From Lachnospiraceae bacterium (GTDB lineage: Bacteria > Bacillota > Clostridia > Lachnospirales > Lachnospiraceae), in NCBI GenBank assembly GCA_017550165.1, contig JAFZQH010000022.1, positions 62,001 to 126,000 of the forward strand: a DNA stretch of 64,000 bases, given 5' to 3'. Both the position numbers and the translations under genes were made by a program. The notes below the pieces were generated by a model that ran no database searches, was not told the DNA's origin, and saw nothing but the letters and a program-made list of their open reading frames with translations. Below are positions 26,540 through 35,516 of the stretch, one piece after another. Numbering within the stretch: the stretch's first letter is position 1; each line of letters opens with the position of its first letter.

Positions 26540-28372
26540 CTATCCTTCGTTGAAATATACTCTGTACCATACAAGAAACATATAGATCACCCATATCTTC
26601 TTGCTTTCATCTGCCTTTTCCTTTTTGTGGTCTTCCAGCAGCCTGCATATATAGTCTACATCAAAATATTTTTCTGCCGTCTCCGATCGGAAGGCTTTTT
26701 CTATCTCATTATAATAACGGTCTTCCCTGATCCACCTTGCCAGCGGCACGGGGAAGCCGAGTTTCTTCTTACCTGCCACGTCTTCAGGGATATAGTTCTC
26801 CGCCACCTTGCGGAAGGCGTATTTTGTAACATTCCTGTGTATCTTATGTTCTGCCGGTATCCTTCTGGCTACCGCAAACACTTCCTTATCAAGGAAGGGC
26901 ACCCTGGATTCAAGGGAATGGGCCATGCTCATCTTATCTGCCTTAAGCAGGATATCTCCCACCAGCCACAGGTTTATATCCACCAGCTGCATCCTGGCAA
27001 AATCCGATCCCTTTGCCATATCGTATACCGGTTTGGTAACACTGTAGGGATACCTGTTCTTTCCTACATCCTTCTTCTTTAAGAACTGCCTTATCTCTCG
27101 TGGGTTAAATCTGTTGGCATTACCGATAAATCTCTGTTCCAGCGGGGTGCATCCTCTGATCAGGAAATTTTTTCCCTTGAAATTCTTATCTGAATTGATC
27201 AGTTTCTGCCGTATTCCCTTCTTCATCTTATTTGGCAGTATTCCGAATCCCGCCAGGGACTTAGGCTCGTGATAAATATTGTATCCGCCGAAGAACTCAT
27301 CTGCTCCTTCTCCGGAAAGTACTACCTTTACCTTCTTTGCTGCCAGCTCATCCACCAGATACAAGGCAACCGCTGATGCATCCGCCAAGGGCTCGTCCAT
27401 ATGATACATCACCTTTTCCAGTACTCCGAAATACTCCTCGGAACTTATGGATTTCCGGTCATTTTCTATGCCCATTCTCTCAGCAAATCTCTTGGCATAT
27501 CCCAGCTCGTTATGATCGTCCTTGGAAAATCCCACGGTAAATGTCTTGGCTCCGTTAAACCTTGAAACCACATAACTGGAATCCACTCCGGATGAAAGGA
27601 GTGAACCTACTTCCACATCGGAGATCATGTGATACTTTACCGAATTATCCAGCACGTCAGACAGTCTGGATACCGTGCTTGCCAGTGAAACGCCCTTTTC
27701 TTCGTCAAAGGTAGGTGTCCAGTATCTTTCTATCTTCATATCCCCGTCCTTATATATCATATAATGCGCCGGGGGCAGCTTATATATTCCCTTAAAGAAG
27801 GTCTCGGGCAGGGCTGAATACTGGAATGAAAGGTAGCATTCCAGTGCTTCTTCATTTAATTCCTTTTTACTGTCCGGGTGCTCCAGGATACTCTTTATCT
27901 CTGAGGCGTATATCAGCCCCTTTTCATCTGCCTTATAGTAAAAGGGTTTGATCCCGAAAAAATCCCTGGCTCCGAACATCTGCTTATTTTTGCTGTCCCA
28001 GAGAACAAACGCGAACATGCCCCGAAGGTGGTCCAGGACCTTGGCGCCGTACTCCTCGTAGCCGTGGATGATCACTTCCGTATCTGAATTATTGGAAAAT
28101 GTGTGGCCCTTTGCTATGAGTTCCTTGCGGAGTTCTCTGTAGTTATAGATCTCACCGTTCATGGTGATGACTACGGTGCCGTCCTCATTCTTCATGGGCT
28201 GGGTGCCGTTATCCAGATCTATGATGGACAGGCGGCGAAAGCCCATATTTACTTCGCCGTCCATGTATTTGCCCTCGCTGTCCGGGCCGCGGTGGATGAT
28301 CTTGTTCATCATCCTGCCCAGTACTTCTTCAGGATTATTTACTTTGCCTACAAAGCCGCATATTCCGCACAT
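26540..28372 (-). CDS. asnB: Asparagine synthase (glutamine-hydrolysing)
   Basis: A 610-residue class B enzyme. Cys2 is the glutaminase nucleophile (MCGICGFVG), RGPDSEG binds glutamine, and the synthetase domain has the pyrophosphate loop LLSSGVDSS near residue 260. It transfers glutamine nitrogen to aspartate with ATP. GGAGAACAATAA precedes the ATG. Repeat copy C begins 36 bases upstream. Confidence 0.96.
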   Translation of the reverse strand: MCGICGFVGKVNNPEEVLGRMMNKIIHRGPDSEGKYMDGEVNMGFRRLSIIDLDNGTQPMKNEDGTVVITMNGEIYNYRELRKELIAKGHTFSNNSDTEVIIHGYEEYGAKVLDHLRGMFAFVLWDSKNKQMFGARDFFGIKPFYYKADEKGLIYASEIKSILEHPDSKKELNEEALECYLSFQYSALPETFFKGIYKLPPAHYMIYKDGDMKIERYWTPTFDEEKGVSLASTVSRLSDVLDNSVKYHMISDVEVGSLLSSGVDSSYVVSRFNGAKTFTVGFSKDDHNELGYAKRFAERMGIENDRKSISSEEYFGVLEKVMYHMDEPLADASAVALYLVDELAAKKVKVVLSGEGADEFFGGYNIYHEPKSLAGFGILPNKMKKGIRQKLINSDKNFKGKNFLIRGCTPLEQRFIGNANRFNPREIRQFLKKKDVGKNRYPYSVTKPVYDMAKGSDFARMQLVDINLWLVGDILLKADKMSMAHSLESRVPFLDKEVFAVARRIPAEHKIHRNVTKYAFRKVAENYIPEDVAGKKKLGFPVPLARWIREDRYYNEIEKAFRSETAEKYFDVDYICRLLEDHKKEKADESKKIWVIYMFLVWYRVYFNEG

Positions 28373-28408
28373 TTATTGTTCTCCATTCTAGTTATCTATT
28401 CTAGTGTC

Positions 28409-28541
28409 GCTTCCGAAAAAGCAATCCATCGAAAGCACGTTCTCACTCCGTTTTGAAGCGTAGCGGTACTAAGCTCATGCTGACGCATTCGCTAAGTGCC
28501 GACGTTCAAAAAGGTCTTTCGATGAATTCTTTTTCGTAAGC
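28409..28541 (-). repeat. Structured palindromic element, copy C
   Basis: Minus-strand orientation. The outer arms GCTTACGAAAAAG.. and ..CTTTTTCGGAAGC pair with one mismatch. The core has CGGCACT with AGTACCG, hairpin ATGC-GTCA-GCAT, the 7-bp stem TTTTGAA/TTCAAAA and GGAGTGAGAACGT. It lies head-to-head with copy D in the asnB-queH gap. Confidence 0.85.
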
Positions 28542-28585
28542 TTCTCAAGGTACAGTATAATTATTAATTAGCATATACCAGACAG

Positions 28586-28742
28586 TGTCGAAAGAATAAT
28601 GAATCTAAGGAAAGGACTTTGTGAACGTCGGTACTTAACGAGTGAGTGCGAGCGAAGCGAACACATCACGAGTTTAGTATCCGCTACGCTTTACAACGAA
28701 GCGAGAGCGTCCTTTACTTAGATTGCATTATTCTTAAGACAC
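28586..28742 (+). repeat. Structured palindromic element, copy D
   Basis: The outer arm begins GTGTC..AAGAATAATG and ends CATTATTCTTAAGACAC. Inside are TACT/AGTA in the GG-N4-CC stem, an enlarged hairpin with GTGA/TCAC, the 7-bp stem TTGTGAA/TTTACAA (one G-U) and GAAGCGAGAGCGT. Its end is 23 bases from the queH stop. Confidence 0.85.
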
Positions 28743-28764
28743 GCCTAGAATACCATATTTCCAT

Positions 28765-29376
28765 TTATATAACAACGTTTTTAGAATATACGCAACCACA
28801 GTAGCTTTGACGATAAAGATCATACTTTGCGGACAGTTCGATGGATCGCTTGTACCCGTCACGCTTTTTGAAGTCTGAGGGCAGGTGATGAACTGCGTAC
28901 TCGGTTGCTAGGCGTTCGCCTATTTCGTTTATCCAGTCTGCGTTCTTGTGGGGACTGATGCTGAGTGTCGTGGTGTAGTAATCGAAGCCCTTCTCGGCTG
29001 CGATCCGGGCTGCTTCCCGCATCCGCAGCTCATAGCAATGGTAGCACCTCTCCCCGCCCTCCGGCAGGCTTTCCATCCCCTTAGCCATCTCGAAAAAGAC
29101 TTCCGGATCATATGGACCTTCCATAAAGATGACCTCATTCTTAAGAGGCATCTCCCTTATCAGTCGTTTCAGCTCATTTATCCGCTTTATATACTCGCCT
29201 TCCTCCGTGATATTGGGATTATAGTAATACACCGTTATGGAATAGTACTCGGACAGGTACTCCAGCACATACGATGAACAGGGCGCACAGCATGCATGCA
29301 GTAATAACGAGGGTGTCTGTCCCTCGGGGATCTCATTTATTAACCTGTCCAATTCTTTTTGATAATTCTTCTTCAT
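28765..29376 (-). CDS. queH: Epoxyqueuosine reductase QueH
   Basis: A 203-residue DUF208 protein. ACCAPC (Cys29, Cys30, Cys33), ERCYHCYELR in the middle and YCGC (Cys193, Cys195) are the conserved cysteines that hold an iron-sulfur cluster and metal. QueH performs the last step of queuosine synthesis without cobalamin, replacing QueG. tgt, which inserts the base, is also in the window. It lies 30 bases after the HD-GYP gene, with a terminator between. Confidence 0.95.
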   Translation of the reverse strand: MKKNYQKELDRLINEIPEGQTPSLLLHACCAPCSSYVLEYLSEYYSITVYYYNPNITEEGEYIKRINELKRLIREMPLKNEVIFMEGPYDPEVFFEMAKGMESLPEGGERCYHCYELRMREAARIAAEKGFDYYTTTLSISPHKNADWINEIGERLATEYAVHHLPSDFKKRDGYKRSIELSAKYDLYRQSYCGCVYSKNVVI

Positions 29377-29385
29377 ACTTAAAGA

Positions 29386-29406
29386 ACAGGGACTCTCGGT
29401 CCCTGT
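29386..29406 (-). terminator. Hairpin between the HD-GYP gene and queH
   Basis: ACAGGGAC pairs with GTCCCTGT around TCTCG, directly next to the HD-GYP stop codon. The minus-strand tail is TCTTTAAG. Probably a partial terminator. Confidence 0.55.
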
Positions 29407-30429
29407 CTATTCCACTGTTTCTACGTCTATAATAGTTATATTCCTGCAGGCCGGGTCATGGGTAAGATCAAGCTCTTCTCCAGTATCCTCGATTATAACC
29501 CTGGGCCTCAGTATATTAAACTTGATATTCTCTGCCACGATGGCTCTTCTCTTATCTGACAGTATAACAGTACTTCCCTTGGGATAAATGGGTACATAGC
29601 CCAGGAATATCTCTACCACTTCTCTGTCAAACAATGTCCCGCAGGATGACATGAGAAACTCCGATGCATCTCCCGGTGAATAAGCGTCCTTATAGGGTCT
29701 TTTGGATGTCAGTGCATCAAATACATCGGCAACATGTATTATCCTTGCGAACCTGTGTATCTTCTGATCCTTTAATCCGAAAGGATAGCCTGAACCGTCT
29801 ACATTCTCATGGTGACATAGTATTCCTATCTTGGTGGTGGCCGCTATATCCCATCTTTCTTTTACTATATTGTAGGCAACCGAAGGGTGTGTCTTTATTA
29901 GGGCATACTCCTCTTCCGTAAGCCTGGTGGGCTTGTTCAAGATGGCGTCATCTATCCTTAGTTTACCGATATCATGCAAAAGAGCCGCCAGACAAAGATC
30001 GGTAAGTTCATCTACCTTAAAATCCATTCCCATGGCTATCATGGTGGACAGCACGGCAACATTTACCGAATGTCTGTAAGTATAATCATCAAAGGTACGC
30101 AGATCAACAAGGTCAAGAAGTATGGAATCTGATGCCATCAACTGTTCAACGATATTTTTGGACAGATTAATGGTGGTCTCTATATCAAAATCCTTGATAC
30201 TCTTGACCGCACGGGTACGCAGCTCATTTGTGATGGCTTCCTGTACGATTACCTTATTAGTGATCTCATCTTCTATGTAAGCCCCGATGACTCCACGATT
30301 TTCCATCTTCTTAATAAACTCCGGTGTCAGCTTGACCCCGTGGTTTATGAGAATCTTATCGCTTTGGTCATATATGGCCCTGGCGATCAACATAGAAGGT
30401 TGTAACTTTGAGATAGGTACAAAGCGCAT
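29407..30429 (-). CDS. HD-GYP domain cyclic di-GMP phosphodiesterase
   Basis: The 340-residue protein has an N-terminal non-catalytic region (1-100) and an HD-GYP domain at about 110-270. His152-Asp153 form the HDIGK metal motif. HHENVDGSGYP at 206-216 is the characteristic GYP-side motif, followed by RIIHVADVFDALTSKRPYK. Such enzymes hydrolyse c-di-GMP. The C-terminal 60 residues form a PilZ-like or unassigned beta tail. No receiver domain, so its trigger is unknown. It may connect with the MshEN-type and CheY genes in this window. Confidence 0.93.
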   Translation of the reverse strand: MRFVPISKLQPSMLIARAIYDQSDKILINHGVKLTPEFIKKMENRGVIGAYIEDEITNKVIVQEAITNELRTRAVKSIKDFDIETTINLSKNIVEQLMASDSILLDLVDLRTFDDYTYRHSVNVAVLSTMIAMGMDFKVDELTDLCLAALLHDIGKLRIDDAILNKPTRLTEEEYALIKTHPSVAYNIVKERWDIAATTKIGILCHHENVDGSGYPFGLKDQKIHRFARIIHVADVFDALTSKRPYKDAYSPGDASEFLMSSCGTLFDREVVEIFLGYVPIYPKGSTVILSDKRRAIVAENIKFNILRPRVIIEDTGEELDLTHDPACRNITIIDVETVE

Positions 30430-30459
30430 GTTAAAATCAACCTCAAGTCAAATCTATTC

Positions 30460-30488
30460 TTGCATTTGAAAAATAAAAACTATATAAT
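30460..30488 (+). promoter_or_regulatory. tRNA-Thr promoter
   Basis: TTGCAT (30460-30465), 17-base spacer, TATAAT (30483-30488); start expected near 30495, four bases before the tRNA. Confidence 0.8.
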
Positions 30489-30498
30489 AGCACTGTTA

Positions 30499-30571
30499 GC
30501 TTCGATAGCTCAGCTGGTAGAGCGACGCACTCGTAATGCGTAGGTCGAGGGTTCAAGTCCCTTTCGGAGCT
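30499..30571 (+). tRNA. tRNA-Thr (anticodon CGU)
   Basis: The cloverleaf is complete: acceptor GCTTCGA/TCGGAGC (one G-U), D stem GCTC/GAGC, anticodon stem ACGCA/TGCGT with loop CTCGTAA, T stem GAGGG/CCCTT with TTCAAGT. Anticodon CGT reads ACG threonine codons. The discriminator base is T and CCA is not encoded. Its last 19 bases are also the 3' end of a minus-strand response regulator gene. Confidence 0.95.
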
Positions 30572-30930
30572 TTAAGGATACTGTTTACCAATTTAATAAA
30601 CTCTTCAACATCCATCGGCTTAGTAAAATACCCTGCTACGCCGATTTTCTTTGCCTGCTCCTTCACCAGTTCCTGCGTCACCGCCGAATAAATGATGACA
30701 TTGGCATCCTTCTTCAACCTGAATAACTCCTGGCACAGGCACAGATCCTCACAATCAGGCAGCGTGACATCCAATACAACCAGATCCGGATCCTGCTCTA
30801 AGAACAGCTTCTTGGCCTCCTGTGCAGTAGCTGCCTCAAAGATGGATTCATAGCCTGCGTTCCTCAATGCTTCTTCTGTCATCTTCCTGACAAACACAGC
30901 ATCATCAACTATCAGAATCTTTTTATCCAT
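30553..30930 (-). CDS. CheY-like single-domain response regulator, overlapping a tRNA
   Basis: A 125-residue receiver-only protein with Asp9/Asp10, phosphoacceptor Asp54 (VVLDVTLPD), Ser82 and Lys104 (FTKPM). Start supported by GGGGTGAG. The last six codons (KAPKGT-stop region) are read from the strand opposite the tRNA-Thr T arm and acceptor stem (30553-30571). No kinase or output gene is adjacent; the HD-GYP gene is the nearest neighbour across the tRNA. Confidence 0.92.
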   Translation of the reverse strand: MDKKILIVDDAVFVRKMTEEALRNAGYESIFEAATAQEAKKLFLEQDPDLVVLDVTLPDCEDLCLCQELFRLKKDANVIIYSAVTQELVKEQAKKIGVAGYFTKPMDVEEFIKLVNSILKAPKGT

Positions 30931-30981
30931 AGTTACTCACCCCATTTATATCAAATATCCATGAAAACATGAAAAAGCGAA

Positions 30982-31013
30982 GAATAATATGATCATTAAA
31001 AACCATATTATTC
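30982..31013 (-). terminator. Terminator after the FliD-C-like gene
   Basis: GAATAATATG pairs with CATATTATTC (10 bp). The minus-strand tail is TTCGCTTTTTC. Confidence 0.6.
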
Positions 31014-31050
31014 CTTACACCAATTTACATTATAACATAATTCAATTTTT

Positions 31051-31734
31051 TTAAAAATAATTATTTATTATCGATTCCGGATTAAATGCCGTCTTATACT
31101 GTCCTGCCCCGTCATACATCTTGGAGATCTTGTTGACGGTGTTTCTGGACATGCCTTCTATCTGTCCTGCCCTCTCGGCTATGCTCTGGCCGAATGAATT
31201 ATTACCGTTGAAGAGACTCTTAAGGTCGCCTTCATCAGCCTTGGAAAGCTTATCCCTGTCTACGGTAAGCTTATTATCCGCACCAATTTCAATGCCGACC
31301 TTTGAAAGCATGCCTGAATTGGCGGCGGTAAACCTGGTCATGTATTCACCCTTCTTACGAAGAGAAGCATTATTAGTGGTGTTAAAGGTATCTATTGTTT
31401 TGTTGTAATTATCTGCAAATGATGCAACCGACTCGATCCCTATAGGAGATTCCTTTGATAATTCCCTGGCGGAATTCTTTAATGATGTGGCTGCGGACTG
31501 TACTGTTTTATAATTCCTGGAGATAGAATTGTTCTCCGGGGATTTGATCCTTATGCCCTCAGGCTTCTTTTGCTGATCATAATAAGAGGATACAAGTTTC
31601 TTTTGCTGCGCATCAGAATAAGTACTTAAAGCCTCCTTTGCCTTATCGACATTGGCATTGCCTAAAGTACCCGAATACATCTTGTTCAGATATTCTTTTG
31701 AATAGTCTGTGCCCAAATCAAAATTCTGTGCCAA
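31051..31734 (-). CDS. Small protein resembling the FliD C-terminal region
   Basis: A 227-residue protein starting with TTG; AGGAGG lies eight bases upstream. No signal peptide or membrane helix. Residues about 90-205 resemble the C-terminal part of the flagellar cap protein FliD: ASFADNYNKTIDTFN, then a short helical stretch, then IGADNKLTVDRDKLSKA and LKSLFNG. The N-terminal FliD domains are absent. It could be a flagellar-cap-like or unrelated helical protein; no flagellar genes are near. Function uncertain. Confidence 0.6.
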   Translation of the reverse strand: MAQNFDLGTDYSKEYLNKMYSGTLGNANVDKAKEALSTYSDAQQKKLVSSYYDQQKKPEGIRIKSPENNSISRNYKTVQSAATSLKNSARELSKESPIGIESVASFADNYNKTIDTFNTTNNASLRKKGEYMTRFTAANSGMLSKVGIEIGADNKLTVDRDKLSKADEGDLKSLFNGNNSFGQSIAERAGQIEGMSRNTVNKISKMYDGAGQYKTAFNPESIINNYF

Positions 31735-31861
31735 ACCCGTGTACCTCCTTGTTACCCTGTCAGATCACGCAGGGTCCGCTTTCATCCTTACACTTATATT
31801 TTCGACAGAATTACTCAGGTAGATAATACTCTGATTGAAATTTTTTAATTATCAACATTCA

Positions 31862-33097
31862 TCATATTTCATGTATAAACAATCCACTGCGGAGCTTGGG
31901 CTCGAACCAGGTGGATTTCGGCGGCATAAGCATTCCTGCATCCGCAACGTCAAATAATTCCTTCATGGAAACGGGATACATGGCAAATGCCACTCCTTTA
32001 CTGAAATAATCGCACCTATCCCTTAGAAAGTCAAGTCCTCTTATGCCTCCCACGAATTCGATCCTTTCATTTGTCTTGGGATCGTCTATCCCCAGGATGG
32101 GACCAAGGATATTATCCTGCAATATGGATACATCCATGCCCTTAACCGGATCATCCGCCAGATACTCCTTCTTAAAGACAAGCCTGTACCAGCATCCTCC
32201 CAGGTACATAACACACTGCCCTCTTTCTGTGGGTCTTAGGATATGGTCTGCTTCTTCCGTTATATCAGCGATCTTTTTTACTTCATCAAGGAAGCTCTGT
32301 TCCGTGTGACCGCCCAGATCCTTGACTATTCGGTTATAATCCATGATTGAGAGCTGGGTATCGGCAAAGAGCACAGAGAGAAAATAATCATACTCTCCCG
32401 GTTTGTTTCCCGACTCCTCCCGCTTCTTTAAAGCCGCCTTTACTGCAGAAGCTGCCCGGTGATGTCCGTCGGCTATATAGAGATTATCTATCCTGCCGAA
32501 CAGGGAAATGATGCGATCAATAGTATCTCCATCATCGATCACGTATACTGTATGTCTCACACCGTCATCCGATCTGAAATCATAGGCCGGATCATTCTTC
32601 ATCTTGATATCTTCAATGATGCCGGTCAATCCATGATCTTCTTTGTATGCCAGGAATATGGGCCCTGTCTGAGCTCCGCAGGCCGTGACATGCCTGATCC
32701 TGTCCGCTTCCTTGTCTGCCCTGGTGTTCTCATGTTTCTTTATAACATCATTAAGATAATCATCAACTGAGGCGCAGGCAACGATTCCCGTCTGGATATG
32801 CCCCTTCATCTCCAGTTCGTAGAGGTAGAGGCAGTCCTTGTCATCCCGGAAAAAAACTCCTTTGTCGAACATCTCCCAAAGCCTGTCATGGGCTCTTTGG
32901 TATACCACATCGTCGTATGTATCCACATCCGGACCAAATCCCGTCTCTGCACGATCAATGGACAGAAAAGATATAGGGTTATCCTCCACTATCTTTGTAG
33001 CTTCTTCCCTGTTATAAACATCATAGGGCAGAGCGGCCACATCTCTTGCCACATCAGCTCTCGGGCGTATACCTTTGAATGCTTTAATTCTCGCCAT
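31862..33097 (-). CDS. DUF1015 family protein
   Basis: The 411-residue DUF1015 protein starts IKAFKGIRPR and shows the family segments AALPYDVYN, NPISFLSIDRAE, YIADGHHRAASA and MDYNRIVKDL. The reaction is unknown; the histidine-rich DGHHR motif suggests a catalytic site. Neighbouring serC-serA-DUF1015 is a recurring arrangement in Clostridia, suggesting a link to serine metabolism. A strong hairpin separates it from serA. RBS AAGGAG. Confidence 0.9.
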   Translation of the reverse strand: MARIKAFKGIRPRADVARDVAALPYDVYNREEATKIVEDNPISFLSIDRAETGFGPDVDTYDDVVYQRAHDRLWEMFDKGVFFRDDKDCLYLYELEMKGHIQTGIVACASVDDYLNDVIKKHENTRADKEADRIRHVTACGAQTGPIFLAYKEDHGLTGIIEDIKMKNDPAYDFRSDDGVRHTVYVIDDGDTIDRIISLFGRIDNLYIADGHHRAASAVKAALKKREESGNKPGEYDYFLSVLFADTQLSIMDYNRIVKDLGGHTEQSFLDEVKKIADITEEADHILRPTERGQCVMYLGGCWYRLVFKKEYLADDPVKGMDVSILQDNILGPILGIDDPKTNERIEFVGGIRGLDFLRDRCDYFSKGVAFAMYPVSMKELFDVADAGMLMPPKSTWFEPKLRSGLFIHEI

Positions 33098-33122
33098 GGT
33101 CTGTCTCCTTGCATAAATTCCA

Positions 33123-33154
33123 AATCGAGTAGGAAAATGCTTTCCTACCCGATT
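33123..33154 (-). terminator. Hairpin after serA
   Basis: AATCGAGTAGGAAA pairs with TTTCCTACCCGATT: 14 pairs with one A/C mismatch (a G-U on the minus strand), loop ATGC. The following tail is only moderately T-rich, so readthrough to DUF1015 is possible. Confidence 0.65.
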
Positions 33155-33180
33155 CTGATCATCTTATATATTCGTATTCT

Positions 33181-34344
33181 TTATTTGATCACTCTGATCT
33201 TGACAACGCCCTCAACTGCTTCAAGTTTCTTAAGTACAGCCTCATCGAGAGGTGATTCAATATCAAATAATGAGTATGCGTAGTCTCCCTTACTCTTATT
33301 GGTCATGTTGGCAATGTTCATATCAGCCGCACCCATGATGGATGTGAACTGGCCCAGCATGTTCTTTACATTCTTATGGTAAATGGCTAATCTGTGGGCA
33401 TCATTTACGGGGCCTAAGTCACATGCCGGGAAATTAACGGAATTACGGATATTGCCGTTCTCCATAAAGTCCATAAGCTGATTTACCGCCATCTTGGCAC
33501 AATTATCCTCTGCCTCTTCGGTAGATGCGCCCAGGTGCGGGATAACGATAACACCCTTCTTGCCGACTACTGTAGGATTAGGGAAGTCTGTTACATATCT
33601 CTTGACCTTTCCGTTCTCAAGAGCGGCCATCATGTCATCTTCATTTACAAGCAGATCTCTTGCGAAGTTAAGGACTACGACTCCGTCCTTCATCTTGCCG
33701 ATGGCCTCTGCATCCACCTTCTTCTTGGTATCGTCTGTAAGGGGAACATGGATGGTGATGTAATCGCAGTTCTCATATATCTCGTCTACGTTTCTGATGT
33801 GCTTGATATCTCTTGAAAGGTTCCATGCCGCCTCTACTGAGATGTAGGGATCATATCCGTATACATCCATTCCAAGAGCGATGGCTGCATTGGCAACACG
33901 TACTCCGATAGCGCCAAGGCCTATGATACCAAGCTTCTTGCCGTAGATCTCATGGCCTGCATAAAGCTTCTTCTGCTTCTCAGCCTTAGCTGCGATCTCA
34001 TCATCTCCTGCCTGGTCAGCTACCCAGTTAACGCCTCCGATGATATCTCTTGAAGCCATGAGCATTCCTGCTATAACAAGCTCTTTAACGCCGTTGGCAT
34101 TGGCACCGGGTGTATTGAATACTACGATGCCGTGCTCTGCATACTTGTCGATGGGGATATTGTTAACACCGGCTCCGGCTCTGGCAACAGCCAGCAGGTC
34201 CTTCCCCGGCTCCATGTCGTGCATCTTGGCGCTTCTGACAAGTACAGCCTGCGCCTCCTCGAATTTATCTGTATTTGCATAATCCTTTGTAAGAAGATCC
34301 AGCCCCTCTTTGGAAATGGGGTTTAAACATGTATATTTAAACAT
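33181..34344 (-). CDS. serA: D-3-phosphoglycerate dehydrogenase
   Basis: The 387-residue NAD-dependent enzyme commits glycolytic 3-phosphoglycerate to serine synthesis. The NAD-binding motif is LGIIGLGAIGVRVANA, the catalytic histidine is in PHLGASTEEAE, and a C-terminal ACT domain (about 315-387) probably senses serine. GGAGG precedes the ATG; serC ends 13 bases upstream. Confidence 0.96.
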   Translation of the reverse strand: MFKYTCLNPISKEGLDLLTKDYANTDKFEEAQAVLVRSAKMHDMEPGKDLLAVARAGAGVNNIPIDKYAEHGIVVFNTPGANANGVKELVIAGMLMASRDIIGGVNWVADQAGDDEIAAKAEKQKKLYAGHEIYGKKLGIIGLGAIGVRVANAAIALGMDVYGYDPYISVEAAWNLSRDIKHIRNVDEIYENCDYITIHVPLTDDTKKKVDAEAIGKMKDGVVVLNFARDLLVNEDDMMAALENGKVKRYVTDFPNPTVVGKKGVIVIPHLGASTEEAEDNCAKMAVNQLMDFMENGNIRNSVNFPACDLGPVNDAHRLAIYHKNVKNMLGQFTSIMGAADMNIANMTNKSKGDYAYSLFDIESPLDEAVLKKLEAVEGVVKIRVIK

Positions 34345-34357
34345 TATTAACCTCCGA

Positions 34358-35443
34358 CTATTTTAAATTATTCTTCTCGAATTCACGCATAAACTCTACA
34401 AGCTTCTCTACGCCCTCGATAGGCATTGCGTTGTAGATACTTGCTCTCATTCCGCCTACGGTCCTGTGTCCCTTAAGGTTCTCGAATCCGGCAGCCTTAG
34501 CCTCTTTAACGAACTTGGCATCAAGTTCCTCATCTCCGGTAACGAAAGGAACGTTCATCAACGACCTGTCTTCCTTAACTACGGTTCCCTTAAAGAGTTT
34601 GCTCTGATCGAGGAAATCATAAAGGATCTTGGCCTTTTTCTCATTGCGCTCCTTCATCTTGGCAAGTCCGCCCTGTTTTTTAAGCCATTTGAAAACCTTA
34701 CCGCAGATATAGATGCCGTATGCAGGCGGTGTGTTGTAAAGGGACTTGGCGTCTGCATGGGTCTTGTACTGGAGCATGGTAGGAGTTCCCGGAAGAACAT
34801 CCTCCGTGATAAGGTCCTCTCTTATGATAACGATAACAACACCTGCAGGTCCTACATTCTTCTGAACTCCGCCGTAAATGATGCCGTATTTGGTAACATC
34901 AACGGGCTCTGACAGGAAGCAGGATGATACGTCTGCTACAAGAGTCTTGCCCTTGGTGTTGGGTAATGTCTTAAACTTTGTTCCGTAAATGGTATTGTTC
35001 TCGCAGATATATACGTAATCTGCATCTTCTGAAATGGGAAGATCAGAACAATCGGGAATATAGGAAAATGTCTTGTCCTCGGATGAAGCAATGGCATTAG
35101 CCTTACCGTATTTCTGAGCCTCTTTATATGCCTTCTTAGCCCACTGACCTGTGATGATATAGTCAGCAACCTTGTTCTTCATAAGGTTCATGGGGATCAT
35201 GGCAAACTGCTGTGAAGCTCCCCCCTGAAGGAATAAAACCTTGTAATTATCGGGAATATTCATCAGCTCCCTGATGTCTGCCTCTGCCTCATTGATGATC
35301 TCCTCAAATGCTTTCGAGCGATGACTCATCTCCATTACCGACATTCCTGTACCCTTATAGTCTAACATTTCGTTAGCTGCTTCTTTTAAAACTTCTTCCG
35401 GTAATACAGCCGGACCTGCTGAGAAATTGTACACTCTACTCAC
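34358..35443 (-). CDS. serC: Phosphoserine aminotransferase
   Basis: The 361-residue PLP transaminase begins YNFSAGPAVLPEEVL and has the PLP lysine in IIYGGVQKNVGPAG. It converts 3-phosphohydroxypyruvate and glutamate to phosphoserine. The start is GTG with AGGAGG nine bases upstream. It heads serC-serA from a strong promoter over which a Rex-like sequence lies. Confidence 0.97.
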   Translation of the reverse strand: MSRVYNFSAGPAVLPEEVLKEAANEMLDYKGTGMSVMEMSHRSKAFEEIINEAEADIRELMNIPDNYKVLFLQGGASQQFAMIPMNLMKNKVADYIITGQWAKKAYKEAQKYGKANAIASSEDKTFSYIPDCSDLPISEDADYVYICENNTIYGTKFKTLPNTKGKTLVADVSSCFLSEPVDVTKYGIIYGGVQKNVGPAGVVIVIIREDLITEDVLPGTPTMLQYKTHADAKSLYNTPPAYGIYICGKVFKWLKKQGGLAKMKERNEKKAKILYDFLDQSKLFKGTVVKEDRSLMNVPFVTGDEELDAKFVKEAKAAGFENLKGHRTVGGMRASIYNAMPIEGVEKLVEFMREFEKNNLK

Positions 35444-35489
35444 TTTCGAGTCCTCCTATTCTGGCCTTTGGCCCAATTTTTATTATAAA

Positions 35490-35515
35490 TCCGCTAAATC
35501 GGCGAATTTATGACT
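35490..35515 (-). promoter_or_regulatory. Leader hairpin of serC
   Basis: ATAAAT-C-CGC and GCG-A-ATTTAT pair around TAAATCG, at or just after the predicted start. A second short GGCC-TTT-GGCC hairpin follows. It could be an operator or an mRNA leader hairpin. Confidence 0.4.
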
Positions 35516-35516
35516 T

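Noticed and set aside
28373-28764. Insertion sequence in the asnB-queH gap
   Set aside because: No transposase frame and no target duplication; the gap is explained by copies C and D.
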